In this document: positions 9,291-18,350 of the stretch, in pieces
Numbering within the stretch: position 1 is the stretch's first letter
Layout of the letters: each line of letters begins with the position of its first letter
Assembly (NCBI RefSeq): GCF_014069575.1
Contig: NZ_CP059675.1
Location: forward strand, 2,232,001 to 2,296,000
Length of the DNA: 64,000 nt
Source of the DNA: Schaalia sp. JY-X169
GTDB lineage: Bacteria > Actinomycetota > Actinomycetes > Actinomycetales > Actinomycetaceae
Reading direction: 5' to 3'
The notes under the pieces: generated by a model
What the model saw: the letters and a program-made list of their open reading frames with translations, nothing else
The model's database searches: none
What the model was told of the DNA's origin: nothing
Position numbers and translations under genes: made by a program

Positions 9291-10730
9291 TCAGTTAACG
9301 CTAGTCCCCTCCCCTGTGGGCGCGCCAGGCTTGGCCTTGCTTTGGACCTGCTTGACGACCTCGGGGTCGAACTCTCCCATTAGGGGCAAGGCGGCCTCGT
9401 CCTTAGCCCTTTGCAGGGAACGAAGAGCCCGGTGCAAGAGCGTTTCGTGACCTGGGCCCTCGTAGAGGGATGCGCGCTTCTCACCCGCTGGGTTTCCAGA
9501 GAACAAATGGGCACCCTCAACGCTGGGAGCTGCTGAACGCAACAGCGCATCTGGGTCAGGCTTGAAGAGCTGCTCCTTGGTGAAGTCGCCACCACCGAGT
9601 GGTCCGATCAGGGAGGGATCAGCAAGCAGGCTGATATCGAGTTCGTCGGTTCCCATACCGGGCGTGACCTCGGGAGCCTCTGAGACAATCAGCCGTTCAC
9701 GCGGAACCGCTGAGGGGATGTTCTCGCGGATCCAGGCAACAAGGTTCTCACGCAAGTAACCTCGCAGGTCCTGCAAGCGCGCCCAGTTGTCGCCCGAAAC
9801 CGTTATCCGCAACGTCATGAATGCGCCAGGCAGGTCGTAGACCTGAACGCTCCACGTCCTCCCATCCCAAAGGTCCGTCGACTTCAGGAGGCGTTGCACC
9901 TCGGCGCGGATCTCAGCAACAGGCGCGGTCCAATCAACCTGAATCTCAAAGGCGGACAGCTGGGATGCGGACTTGCGGGTCCAATTCTCAAATCCCTTTG
10001 TTGTGAACTCGGTCGAGGGCAAGATTATGCGACGCTCATCCCAAACTCGGACAACGACATAGGTGAGAGTGATTTCCTCCACGCGTCCCGGCTGTGATTC
10101 ACCGGGGGCAACTATGTTGTCACCGACCCGAAGCGCATCGGTGAACGCCAGTTGCAGCCCTGCGAAAACGTTCCCCAAAGTTGTCTGCGCGGCGAGGCCC
10201 GCGACAACCGAAATCAAACCCGCCGAGGCAAGTAGGGACGCCATGGGCGCCCTCGCCTCAGGGAATGTCAACAGCACAAAAACCAGTGTCAGGGTGACGG
10301 TTGCTGCCTGAGAGGCGCGGCGCAGGATTTGCACCTGAGTACGAAAGCGACGGATGTCCCTTCCGGTGCGGACATCTGCCAAGATTTCCGGCTCACCGAG
10401 CAGACCCATTCCCGCGTAGATGATCCATCCACCAACAACAATCACGGCCACCAAAAGTCCGTGGGCGACGTGTCCGTACCAGTCAGGAGGGTCGGGAGGA
10501 GTTGTCAGCACAAATCCCGTCCAAGCACCGAGCGTGGTGAAGAGCAATGCAATCTGGGCGCGCGTGCTACGCACCAGGCGGCTCACGACCCCGTGGCCAC
10601 GAAACCCAAAGGAGAGTACTACGACGAAAATGAGCGCAACCAGCGCACCCATCGCCGCGCCAACTATCAGTCCCGTTAGCGGGGAATTCGTGGCATTGAG
10701 AGCACCTACAAAGTCTTCTGCACCATCCAA
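9291..10730 (-). CDS. MscS-family mechanosensitive channel
   Basis: A 479-residue membrane protein. It has hydrophobic helices at about residues 15-45, 60-80, 88-110 and 140-190. The last contains the pore-lining helix with LLASAGLISVVAGLAAQTTLGN, followed by the MscS beta domain (FTDALRVGDNIVAPG, GRVEEITLTYVVVRVWD). These channels release solutes on hypo-osmotic shock. The ~120-residue C-terminal tail after the alpha/beta domain is hydrophilic and variable. Confidence 0.92.
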   Translation of the reverse strand: MDGAEDFVGALNATNSPLTGLIVGAAMGALVALIFVVVLSFGFRGHGVVSRLVRSTRAQIALLFTTLGAWTGFVLTTPPDPPDWYGHVAHGLLVAVIVVGGWIIYAGMGLLGEPEILADVRTGRDIRRFRTQVQILRRASQAATVTLTLVFVLLTFPEARAPMASLLASAGLISVVAGLAAQTTLGNVFAGLQLAFTDALRVGDNIVAPGESQPGRVEEITLTYVVVRVWDERRIILPSTEFTTKGFENWTRKSASQLSAFEIQVDWTAPVAEIRAEVQRLLKSTDLWDGRTWSVQVYDLPGAFMTLRITVSGDNWARLQDLRGYLRENLVAWIRENIPSAVPRERLIVSEAPEVTPGMGTDELDISLLADPSLIGPLGGGDFTKEQLFKPDPDALLRSAAPSVEGAHLFSGNPAGEKRASLYEGPGHETLLHRALRSLQRAKDEAALPLMGEFDPEVVKQVQSKAKPGAPTGEGTSVN

Positions 10731-10862
10731 TCACCCAGCCTACGGAACTGTGGGATCTATTACCTGTTGAACTAGGAGCCCAAAATGATTTGTGGTCACG
10801 TCTTGGCTCACGTATGATTTCCGTCTTGGAGATAGAAGTTCTTTCGGGAACCAAGTCAACAG

Positions 10863-10935
10863 GCCCCCATCGTCTAGCGGCCTAGGACACCGCCCTTTCA
10901 CGGCGGCGGCACGGGTTCGAATCCCGTTGGGGGTA
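10863..10935 (+). tRNA. tRNA-Glu (TTC)
   Basis: A 73-nt cloverleaf: acceptor GCCCCCA pairs with TGGGGGT (one G-U), anticodon stem CCGCC/GGCGG, loop CTTTCAC, T-arm GGGTTCGAATCCC. CCA is not encoded. First of three tRNAs. Confidence 0.96.
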
Positions 10936-11075
10936 CTTCTCAATGAAGTGTCAAATCTCAAAGATTTGCTCACGATTTGGGAGAGCGATTGTTCAACTAC
11001 TAGAATGATCACTGGCCAAAGATCGGGGTAATCCTCCGGTCGGTCTTGGAAGTGGCTTCGGCTTCTTTCAGGTTA

Positions 11076-11149
11076 GGCCCCGTAGCGCAGTTGGTTAGCG
11101 CGCCGCCCTGTCACGGCGGAGGTCGCGGGTTCAAGTCCCGTCGGGGTCG
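11076..11149 (+). tRNA. tRNA-Asp (GTC)
   Basis: A 74-nt cloverleaf: acceptor GGCCCCG pairs with CGGGGTC, anticodon loop CTGTCAC, T-loop GGGTTCAAGTCCC. No encoded CCA. Confidence 0.96.
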
Positions 11150-11177
11150 CGGAGAGTCGGCTTTAGGGCCGACTTTC

Positions 11178-11250
11178 GGCTCTGTAGCTCAGTTGGTAGA
11201 GCGTTCGACTGAAAATCGAAAGGTCACGGGATCGACGCCCGTCGGAGCCA
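11178..11250 (+). tRNA. tRNA-Phe (GAA)
   Basis: A 73-nt cloverleaf: acceptor GGCTCTG pairs with CGGAGCC, anticodon stem TTCGA/TCGAA, loop CTGAAAA. No encoded CCA. It is followed directly by a terminator. Confidence 0.96.
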
Positions 11251-11254
11251 CGAA

Positions 11255-11287
11255 AATCCCAGCGTATTTTGACCGCTGGGATTCTTT
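11255..11287 (+). terminator. Rho-independent terminator of the tRNA cluster
   Basis: Perfect 10-bp stem AATCCCAGCG / CGCTGGGATT with a short loop, followed by CTTTTT. It ends the tRNA-Glu-Asp-Phe transcript. Confidence 0.9.
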
Positions 11288-11353
11288 TTGCCTACACCCA
11301 CCCTCCAACCCCCAAATCCTTGAACCACACCATTTTCGTTATACGATATTGGT

Positions 11354-11617
11354 ATGGGTACCAACGAGACAATCGACGGCAAGCCGGTAACCGAAGAACA
11401 GATTCAGGCATGGGCTGATGAGGCCGAGGCCGGATACGACTACGTCGCAATGAAGAAGCGCGGAAGGGGTCGGCCCGGACGCGGAGCAGTTGCTTCCCAA
11501 GTTATCGCCCTGCGTCTAACCAAAGAGGAAGTCGAGAGACTTGATGCTCGCGTGAAAGAAGAAGGAACCACACGCTCGGAAGTTATCCGAGAGGCGCTGC
11601 ACCTGGCCTCAGCATGA
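11354..11617 (+). CDS. Ribbon-helix-helix antitoxin-like protein
   Basis: An 87-residue protein whose C-terminal half is a CopG/Arc-type ribbon-helix-helix domain (VIALRLTKEEVERLDARV, then TTRSEVIREALHLA). RHH antitoxins dimerise, bind the operon operator and neutralise the toxin. The start codon follows an AT-rich TTATACGATATTGG that may be the promoter/operator. It overlaps the next gene by ATGA, the usual antitoxin-first order. The toxin-antitoxin role is inferred from domain, size and pairing. Confidence 0.8.
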   Translation: MGTNETIDGKPVTEEQIQAWADEAEAGYDYVAMKKRGRGRPGRGAVASQVIALRLTKEEVERLDARVKEEGTTRSEVIREALHLASA

Positions 11618-11853
11618 AGGTCAACCCCTCCGCACGCAAACACGGAATAACAGACGACGACGCACTCTACGCCGCGGAGTGGGCACTGTGGATTGAAGAC
11701 CTCGACGAAGACAATCCATCGCGTCAGCTAAGAGTCGGATTCGACGCCAAAGGACGACTATTTGAACTGGTCATCCTCGTTTTTGACAGCGGAAACGAAC
11801 TGGTCATTCACGCAATGAAAGCCCGACCAGGAGTAATCGACCTACTACCGTGA
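11614..11853 (+). CDS. Putative BrnT-like toxin partner of the RHH protein
   Basis: A 79-residue protein translationally coupled to the RHH gene. The pattern of an early KHGITDDDALYA helix, a middle RVGFDAKGRLFELVI strand pair and a late HAMKARPG resembles compact BrnT/RelE-fold toxins. No catalytic residue set can be assigned by eye, so RNase activity is an inference. A structured repeat and the fadD gene follow. Confidence 0.6.
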   Translation: MKVNPSARKHGITDDDALYAAEWALWIEDLDEDNPSRQLRVGFDAKGRLFELVILVFDSGNELVIHAMKARPGVIDLLP

Positions 11854-11933
11854 CGAACCAGGTCGCAACCCTCAGCCACGCCACCCGGCGCGCCGCGCCT
11901 CGCCTCGCTGCGCCGCGCTGTGCGAAATGTATA

Positions 11934-12001
11934 TGTTGGGATCAAATGTGCGTCTGGGGTAGGCACCCCACGCGGGGTTTTCACCCCCACGTATACATTT
12001 C
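11934..12001. repeat. Dispersed structured repeat, copy A
   Basis: Begins GAAATGTATATG and ends CGTATACATTTC, so the ends are inverted. The centre has an inner near-palindrome CTGGGGTAGGCACCCCA. This is the shortest (68 bp) and most diverged of four copies; the others begin at 24070, 36493 and 52520. It is also the only copy between two co-directional genes. Confidence 0.85.
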
Positions 12002-12134
12002 ACGACGTGTCGGTCTTGCCCCGAAATTACCAGCGTGCGCCATTGTGCGCCGCGCTTACGACGCACCAGAACTAGGACTATCAGCGTACGATATCGAGAG
12101 GATATTTTGAGGTAAAGGTTGAGGAGCTACTTCC

Positions 12135-14012
12135 GTGGCTAAACGCGAAACAATTGCCGAACAGGCGCACAAGCACTACGAGCCCGGAGTTCCCTTTGAA
12201 ATCCCCATCCCAACGGAGTCGGTCTACCACCTGCTCGAGGACGCAGCAAAGCGCTACCCCAACACCGTTGCCCTGGACTACTTCGGAAAAACCATCACCT
12301 ACGCAGAGGTCCTTGACCAGGCTGAACGTGGCGCTCAAGTGCTGACTGACCTGGGCGTTGAACGCGGGGACGTAGTTGCACTCTCACTGCCGAACTGTCC
12401 CCAGGCTTTCGTCGCCTTCTACGCGTGTCAAAGGATTGGGGCGATTGCCGCCCAACACAACCCCATGGCACCCGCCGATGAGATTGCCGGTCAGGTCGCG
12501 CGTCACAAGGCCAAGGTTGCCATCGCGTGGGAAGGGTCGGTCGCTCACCTCCCAATCGGCGGGGACTCCACTTTGGAGACTGTGCTGTCCGTCGACATCA
12601 CCGCTCACATGCCCGTCAAGACCCGCATCCTACTTACCCTTCCTGTCAAGGCCGCCCGCAAGCAGCGTGCTTCGCTGAGATCCCCGGTCCCGTCCTCGGC
12701 CCTATCGTGGGATAGGGCCGTCCGGGAAGCCAGCCCACTTCCCGCTCACTACCCGCACGCCAAAGTCGATGACATCGCGGTCATTCTCCACACCGGCGGA
12801 ACCAACGGGGTCCCCAAGTCGGTTCCCCTCACCCACCGCAACCTCGGCGCCAACGTCGACCAGTGCCTGTTCTGGGTCTTCAAGTTGCACGAGGGCGCAG
12901 AAGTCTTCTTCTCACTCCTCCCCTACTTTCACGCTTTCGGTCTGACCTTCTTCCTACTGGCCTCGGTGAAGAAGGCTGCGACCCAGGTCGTGCTCCCCAA
13001 GTTTGACGTCGACCTCGCCCTCGAAGCACACCGCCGACGCCCCGTGACCTTTTTCGTCGGCGTCCCTCCAATGTTTGAACGGATCGCCAAGGGAGCGTTG
13101 GAGACGAACACCGACATCTCCACGATTCGTTTCGCAGTTTCCGGCGCCATGCCGCTCAGCGAAAAGGTTGCGCACCTCTGGCAGTCGGCCTCGCACGGCA
13201 TCATTTTGGAGGGCTACGGACTCTCTGAGACCTCCCCTGTTATCTCCGGTTCTCCCCTCAGCAACAACCGTCGCCTCGGCACCCTGGGCCTGCCGTTCCC
13301 TTCCACACAGGTGCGCCTGGTCGACCTCGACGACCCCACCAAGGACGTGAAAGAGGGCGTGCGCGGGGAGATCCTGGTCAAGGGACCCCAGGTTTTCTCC
13401 GGGTACCTCAACGCCCCCGAAGAGACCGCGCGCGCATTCACCGAGGACGGGTGGTTCCGCACGGGTGATGTCGCAATCAACGACGACGGGTACCTCTATA
13501 TGGAGGACCGAATCAAGGAACTCATCCTCTCCGGTGGTTTCAACGTCTACCCCAGCCAGGTTGAAGAGGTGATGCGCCTCTACCCGGGCGTTCGTGACGT
13601 TGCGGTGGTCGGATACCCCGTCGACGACAGTCGGGAAGTCGTGGCCGCCGCTTTGGTGATGGACGAGGGCGCAACCCTGCCCACGTTAGAGCAGGTCCGC
13701 GAGTGGGCCGGAGAGAAGCTCTCTGCTTACGCGATCCCCCGCAAACTGGAAGTGATCAGCGAACTACCCCGCAACCAACTGGGCAAGGTGCTGCGCCGCA
13801 GCGTCAAAGAGCAGCTCTTGGACCCGATGTCGAGGGCGTGGGAGAGCACAACAAAAGCAGTGACCGAGTTCGTGACGGACGGGCCCTACAAGGGTTCCGA
13901 TGACCCGACCGCAAACGTCGAGTCCGCGGACACCCTCGGTGAGGCGCAGCCGGACCACGCTCCCGCTGACCCCCCAGCACCGGACTCAGAAGAGGCTCCC
14001 GAGGCCAAGTAG
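12135..14012 (+). CDS. Long-chain fatty-acid/AMP-dependent acyl-CoA ligase
   Basis: A 625-residue adenylate-forming enzyme that activates a carboxylic acid, probably a fatty acid, to its acyl-CoA. The P-loop-like motif reads HTGGTNGVPKSVPLTH, a variant of the usual TSGTTGxPK. YGLSETSPV, WFRTGDVAINDDGYL and the hinge DRIKELILSGGFNVYP are standard, and the C-terminal lysine motif is RNQLGKVLRR. About 55 extra acidic, Pro/Ala-rich residues follow the conserved domain and look disordered. The start is GTG at 12135 behind GAGGAG. Confidence 0.92.
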   Translation: MAKRETIAEQAHKHYEPGVPFEIPIPTESVYHLLEDAAKRYPNTVALDYFGKTITYAEVLDQAERGAQVLTDLGVERGDVVALSLPNCPQAFVAFYACQRIGAIAAQHNPMAPADEIAGQVARHKAKVAIAWEGSVAHLPIGGDSTLETVLSVDITAHMPVKTRILLTLPVKAARKQRASLRSPVPSSALSWDRAVREASPLPAHYPHAKVDDIAVILHTGGTNGVPKSVPLTHRNLGANVDQCLFWVFKLHEGAEVFFSLLPYFHAFGLTFFLLASVKKAATQVVLPKFDVDLALEAHRRRPVTFFVGVPPMFERIAKGALETNTDISTIRFAVSGAMPLSEKVAHLWQSASHGIILEGYGLSETSPVISGSPLSNNRRLGTLGLPFPSTQVRLVDLDDPTKDVKEGVRGEILVKGPQVFSGYLNAPEETARAFTEDGWFRTGDVAINDDGYLYMEDRIKELILSGGFNVYPSQVEEVMRLYPGVRDVAVVGYPVDDSREVVAAALVMDEGATLPTLEQVREWAGEKLSAYAIPRKLEVISELPRNQLGKVLRRSVKEQLLDPMSRAWESTTKAVTEFVTDGPYKGSDDPTANVESADTLGEAQPDHAPADPPAPDSEEAPEAK

Positions 14013-14079
14013 CCAACAAACCAGGCACCCACCACTAAACGCGTTCCCGCCACACCCGGGGCGCTCAAGTCACCAAGGC

Positions 14080-15264
14080 TTAGACCCGCCGCCCGACCCT
14101 GTGGCAAACAATGGCGCTGTGCTTCCCGAGGACGCGCGTCAAGATCACTGTCGCGGCCCCAGCACCTTTGAGTTTCAACGTCTTACGGAACTGATCGGGG
14201 TCGAGGTCGACTCCCCTCTTGAGGATCTCCAGCGAGCCAACCCCCCGCGCCCTCAAGTAGCTCTTGAGCGCCTTGATAGGCATCACATCAACAACCTCGA
14301 ACGCGCGAGCCAGCGGGGTGTCCACAAGGTTGTCGCCGGTTAGGTAAGCGATGGACTCAGAGACCGGAGCTGCTCGCAAGAGATCCGCCGCCACGTGGAG
14401 ACCGCCGGAGCGAATCACCGCCCCATCAGGCTCGTAAAGGTACTTCCCAAGCGGCGCCGGCTCCACCATCACCGCTTCTGAACGCGGATCCTGGGACGTC
14501 TCAATCTCCACTGAATGCGTCCCAGAAATGACCAGGGCGGATCGGCCCGGACTCCCCCCAAGCGGCCCGAACCACAACCCGGCCTCGACCACATCCCCGT
14601 CCACTGAAACCCACTGGGCGTGCACGTCGGCGGGCAAATCCGCGTAGGCAATTCCGGGGGCAATCTTGACGCCGAGGGCGGGGACCACGTCTCGAATGGC
14701 GAGGACACGGTCCAGCGGCGGAGAGTAGTCGGCTGGGTTGAACGTCCGCCCTCGGGCACTGCGCCGAGCCGGGTCTGCGAACACGCCGTCAAACGGGGCG
14801 AAATCCACGCCGAGCCCATCCCCGAAGACAACCGTCGCCTTTGGAAACGGCGCCAGGTTATGCCGGGCGAAACCCGCGGTCGCCTGGTCGAACTCGACCG
14901 CCGTGACCGCCAGTCCAGCTCGTGAGAACGCCAGTGAATCCGCCCCCAAACCACACGTGATATCCGCTACTGCACGGCAGCCAGCCGCAACATATCTGGC
15001 TGCGTGAAGATCTGCGACAACCGCCCTCGTCGCCTGTTGAAGACCTGCTTCGGTGAACAGCATCGATGCTGCGTGTTCGCCAAACTTCACGGCGGCGCGG
15101 TCCCGCAAGCGTTGCTGCGTAAGAGCTGCAGCGATCAGGCCCGGATCGTAGCCTTGTTTGCGCAGTTGCATTGAGAGGGCGTCCACCGTGGAGGGGTCGT
15201 ACGGCGGTAGGGAATCCAGCAGTGTGAACCCGACCGGGGTTTGTAAGAGAGAGACACCGTCCAT
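14080..15264 (-). CDS. THUMP-like class I SAM methyltransferase
   Basis: A 394-residue protein. The SAM site is VADITCGLGADSLAFSRAG with acidic VEFD after it; the catalytic loop reads FADPARRSARGR, a DPxRR type typical of the actinobacterial THUMP-domain-like methyltransferases. About 100 N-terminal residues form a helical domain and the C-terminal third resembles a THUMP-like fold. Substrate unknown, possibly RNA. The ATG at 15264 has only a weak ribosome-binding site, and a TTG at 15303 is possible. It is divergent from the MFS gene across ~50 bp holding the small dyad CTGAG-N6-CTCAG. Confidence 0.82.
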   Translation of the reverse strand: MDGVSLLQTPVGFTLLDSLPPYDPSTVDALSMQLRKQGYDPGLIAAALTQQRLRDRAAVKFGEHAASMLFTEAGLQQATRAVVADLHAARYVAAGCRAVADITCGLGADSLAFSRAGLAVTAVEFDQATAGFARHNLAPFPKATVVFGDGLGVDFAPFDGVFADPARRSARGRTFNPADYSPPLDRVLAIRDVVPALGVKIAPGIAYADLPADVHAQWVSVDGDVVEAGLWFGPLGGSPGRSALVISGTHSVEIETSQDPRSEAVMVEPAPLGKYLYEPDGAVIRSGGLHVAADLLRAAPVSESIAYLTGDNLVDTPLARAFEVVDVMPIKALKSYLRARGVGSLEILKRGVDLDPDQFRKTLKLKGAGAATVILTRVLGKHSAIVCHRVGRRV

Positions 15265-15314
15265 GCTGAGTATTGTCTCAGTAGTAGCAAACCCACTCAC
15301 CAAGGACGACCAAC

Positions 15315-16556
15315 TTGTACTCCATGCTTCTGGCGATAATCTACTTCGCGTTCATCAGTCTCGGCCTCCCGGATGCTCTGGTGGGTGCGGGTTGGCCAGT
15401 CATGCATCAGGACCTGGGCGTGCCGGTGTCGTACGCAGGGTTCATTACGATGACGATCGCAATCGGCACAATCTTGTCGAGCCTGCAGTCGGATCGCCTC
15501 ACCCGCAAACTCGGTACTGGACTGGTGACAACGCTAAGTGTGGCGCTGACGGCCGTCGCCCTCCTTGGTTTTTCAGTTTCCACTGAGTTCTGGATGCTGA
15601 TTCTCTGGGCGATCCCCTACGGCTTGGGCGCCGGGGCGGTCGATGCGGCACTGAACAACTATGTGGCACTGCACTACGCCTCCCGCCACATGAGTTGGCT
15701 GCACAGTTTCTGGGGCGTTGGGGCGGCCATCAGCCCGTTCATCATGAGCTACTCGCTCACCCAGGGGTTGGGGTGGAACACCGGGTACCGCGTTGTCGCC
15801 ATCCTCCAGATGGTGCTGGTTGCCATCCTGTTTGCTGGGCTGCCACTGTGGAGAAAGGTTCATCCAACGGTTCCTGCCGCCGCTGCCGGTGAAGGTGGCG
15901 ACGAGGGAGAGGGCGGACAAACCCTGGAACGCGCTGCAGGCAACGACGGCAAAGAGAAGCCCCTCGGCCTCATCGGAGCGTTGAAAATCAAGGGAGTTCC
16001 CTTCGTCCTCCTCGGGTTCTTGGCCTATTGCGCACTTGAGGCGACGGCGATCCTCTGGGCATCCACCTACCTGGTGCAGCAACGCGATGTTGCGGCAAGC
16101 ACGGCGGCAAGTTTTGCCTCCCTCTATCTGCTTGGCATCACGGCGGGTCGCTTCCTCAGCGGCTTCGTTGCCGACAGGGTCGGGGACCGCAACATGATCC
16201 GACTGGGCATCCTGGGGGTCTGCGTCGGCGTCATACTGATTGCACTTCCCTTGGAGAACGACACCCTCGCGCTTGCGGGCCTGGTCATTGCTGGCTTTGG
16301 CAGTGCGCCGATCTACCCCTCCATCATTCACTCCACACCCGCGAACTTTGGGCCAAGCAAGAGCCATGCCATCATCGGCATCCAGATGGCATCGGCCTAC
16401 CTGGGTGCGACATTGGCTCCACCATTGTTTGGATTCTTGGGGCAGGCCGTGGGCATGTGGTTATTCCCCTTCTACTTGGCGGCCCTGGCTGCGCTGATGC
16501 TGGTGATGACTGAGGCACTCAACCGCTCAGTCGCGGCCCACCCAGCCCAGCCGTAG
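15315..16556 (+). CDS. MFS transporter
   Basis: A 413-residue, 12-helix major facilitator. Motif A-like QSDRLTRKLG follows helix 2 and the related SGFVADRVGDRN occurs in the second half. A ~35-residue hydrophilic Gly/Glu-rich central loop (GEGGDEGEGGQ) separates the halves. The overall pattern resembles FucP/sugar-type or uncharacterised MFS proteins; substrate unknown. TTG at 15315 is chosen because AAGGA lies eight bases upstream; ATG at 15324 is the alternative. Confidence 0.88.
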   Translation: MYSMLLAIIYFAFISLGLPDALVGAGWPVMHQDLGVPVSYAGFITMTIAIGTILSSLQSDRLTRKLGTGLVTTLSVALTAVALLGFSVSTEFWMLILWAIPYGLGAGAVDAALNNYVALHYASRHMSWLHSFWGVGAAISPFIMSYSLTQGLGWNTGYRVVAILQMVLVAILFAGLPLWRKVHPTVPAAAAGEGGDEGEGGQTLERAAGNDGKEKPLGLIGALKIKGVPFVLLGFLAYCALEATAILWASTYLVQQRDVAASTAASFASLYLLGITAGRFLSGFVADRVGDRNMIRLGILGVCVGVILIALPLENDTLALAGLVIAGFGSAPIYPSIIHSTPANFGPSKSHAIIGIQMASAYLGATLAPPLFGFLGQAVGMWLFPFYLAALAALMLVMTEALNRSVAAHPAQP

Positions 16557-16623
16557 GCACAGCCTGCCCCACCGTAGGACATTAGTCCCACGCGCCCCTT
16601 TCTTCTGGGCGGAGGGGGACGTA

Positions 16624-17772
16624 GTGTGGAGTATGGACTTCTCAGAACTAACCACCCTGCGGGTTGGGGGCTTGGCTCCCCCGATAGTCAACGCCGACTC
16701 GGAGTCAGAGTTGGCGCAAGTCATTACGGAAGCGGACTCTGCGGGCGAGGACGTCCTCGTCCTTGGAAGTGGCTCACACCTGGTTGTTTCAGACCGGGGC
16801 TTCTCAGGTCTACTGGTGAGGTACAGGCGCAAGGACATTGCAGAGGTCGACTCGTATGTTTCGTGCGGGGGTTCGACCGTCAAGGCAACCGCAGGCACAG
16901 ACTGGGACACGTTCGTTCAGTTCACCCTAGAAAACGACCTGGCCGGCCTGGAAGCACTGTCCGGCATCCCCGGGACCGTCGGAGCCGCTCCCGTGCAGAA
17001 CCTTGGGGCATTCGGGCAAGAAGTGGCACAAACACTGGCGTCGGTTCGAGCCCTAGACCGCCTGACCGGTCGCATCCGCACCCTGAGTCGTTTCGACCTG
17101 CACCTGGGTTATCGCAGCTCCATCATCAAACGCTCAAGGTTCTCCGCGGATGCTGGCGGAGGTCAGGTGTGGGGACCAACCGGGCGCTGGGTTGTGCTTG
17201 AAGTTGCCTTCCAACTGCGCAGCGCAAGCCTCTCAGAGCCGGTTCGCTACCGGAGTCTGGCGGAGTCTCTGGGGGTCGACCTCGGAACCCGAGTGCCCTC
17301 GTGGGAGTTGCGCGAACACGTGCTGAAGCTGCGTGCCGAGTCCGGAATGCTCGTGGGTGCTCACGACACCGACCACGACACCTGGTCGGCGGGATCCTTC
17401 TTCGGCAACCCAATACTCTCCAGCCAAGACGCGGCCAAGCTTCCCGAAGAGGCGCCGCGGTTTCCGGTGCGTAACCAGGCCATGTTCGTAAGTGGAACTG
17501 TCCACAAGCAGGCGCCTCTTGTTGAAGGAAAGCAGAAGGTGCCGGCTGCGTGGCTGATACGTCAGTCGGGGTTTGAGCCCGGGTACCGGGTCAACACCGA
17601 CTCGCGTGCCGCACTGTCTTCGAAGCATGTCTCAGCAATTACAAACCGCGGGGGCGCAACCGCAACGGAGATCATGGAACTGGCCGCTGCGGTGCACGAT
17701 GGGGTGGCGGCAAAGTTTGGGATTTCACTGGTGCCAGAACCGGTGTTGGTCGGTCTGGAAGGCCTCGACTAG
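16624..17772 (+). CDS. murB: UDP-N-acetylenolpyruvoylglucosamine reductase
   Basis: A 382-residue FAD enzyme that makes UDP-MurNAc, the second committed peptidoglycan step. The FAD-binding part includes LVLGSGSHLVVSDRGF and SGIPGTVGAAPVQNLGAFG. The NADPH/substrate part includes LGYRSSIIK, then the catalytic serine segment WSAGSFFGNPI and late Glu EPVLVGLEG. GTG at 16624 has GGAGGGGG upstream. Its TAG stop directly abuts the stop of the convergent PRTase gene with no spacer. Confidence 0.95.
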   Translation: MWSMDFSELTTLRVGGLAPPIVNADSESELAQVITEADSAGEDVLVLGSGSHLVVSDRGFSGLLVRYRRKDIAEVDSYVSCGGSTVKATAGTDWDTFVQFTLENDLAGLEALSGIPGTVGAAPVQNLGAFGQEVAQTLASVRALDRLTGRIRTLSRFDLHLGYRSSIIKRSRFSADAGGGQVWGPTGRWVVLEVAFQLRSASLSEPVRYRSLAESLGVDLGTRVPSWELREHVLKLRAESGMLVGAHDTDHDTWSAGSFFGNPILSSQDAAKLPEEAPRFPVRNQAMFVSGTVHKQAPLVEGKQKVPAAWLIRQSGFEPGYRVNTDSRAALSSKHVSAITNRGGATATEIMELAAAVHDGVAAKFGISLVPEPVLVGLEGLD

Positions 17773-18264
17773 TCAGTTGTCGCGGTTCGACTCCCCATTG
17801 ACCGGCGGCAACGACGACCAGGGAAACGCAATCCACTCCGAGGTCGGCTTCCACACGAAATCGCAGTCGATCACAGAAGTGGGCTTCTGGTACAGAACGG
17901 CAACCTTGATCTGGTCCGTGTACTCGCCACAAATGTCATATACGAACTGCAGCGTTCGGCCAGAATCCGCCACGTCGTCAACGATCAGCACCCTCTTGTC
18001 GCGCAAGCCATGATGCGCCGGCACCGGGTCGATCAGACGCGGGTCAGGCAGTGTGGTCCCAATCCCCGTGTAGAACTCAACATTGAGCACCAGTAGAGAT
18101 TTGAGGTCGAGGGCGTACGCAATAGCACCCGCCGGAATCAAACCTCCGCGCGCAACGCAGACAATGATCTCCGGCTCGAAACCCGAGCTCCACACCTGCG
18201 CCGCCAGAGCTCGTGACGCCTCACCAAACTGATCCCATTCAAGCACTTCACGCTCATTCTCCAT
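17773..18264 (-). CDS. Phosphoribosyltransferase (purine type)
   Basis: A 163-residue type I PRTase. The PRPP motif VLIVDDVADSGRTL is complete and VCVARGGLIPAGAIAYAL forms the PPi loop. Proteins of this size and pattern are annotated as xanthine-guanine-type or general purine PRTases, but the hood region that sets base preference is not diagnostic by eye. Salvage of a purine base is the likely role. Confidence 0.82.
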   Translation of the reverse strand: MENEREVLEWDQFGEASRALAAQVWSSGFEPEIIVCVARGGLIPAGAIAYALDLKSLLVLNVEFYTGIGTTLPDPRLIDPVPAHHGLRDKRVLIVDDVADSGRTLQFVYDICGEYTDQIKVAVLYQKPTSVIDCDFVWKPTSEWIAFPWSSLPPVNGESNRDN

Positions 18265-18350
18265 CGTCCCATTGTTCCAGTGATCGCCACCTCAACCAAC
18301 CCTGCCCGAAGTAAGATTGACCGACCGCGAAGGTGACCACTAGGAGCGAC

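Noticed and set aside
9291-10730. Long plus-strand frames opposite mscS and other genes
   Set aside because: High-G+C shadow frames with no ribosome-binding sites; the minus-strand genes have clear family motifs.
11808-12110. Short ORFs on both strands with a recurring peptide pattern (GVRTP/PTYTF), also at 36035-36677 and 52462-52914
   Set aside because: They are translations of the dispersed structured repeat and differ only as the DNA repeat differs; no ribosome-binding sites or coding pattern.
15264-15315. CTGAG-N6-CTCAG dyad between divergent genes as a defined operator
   Set aside because: Short and seen once; no regulator gene adjacent.
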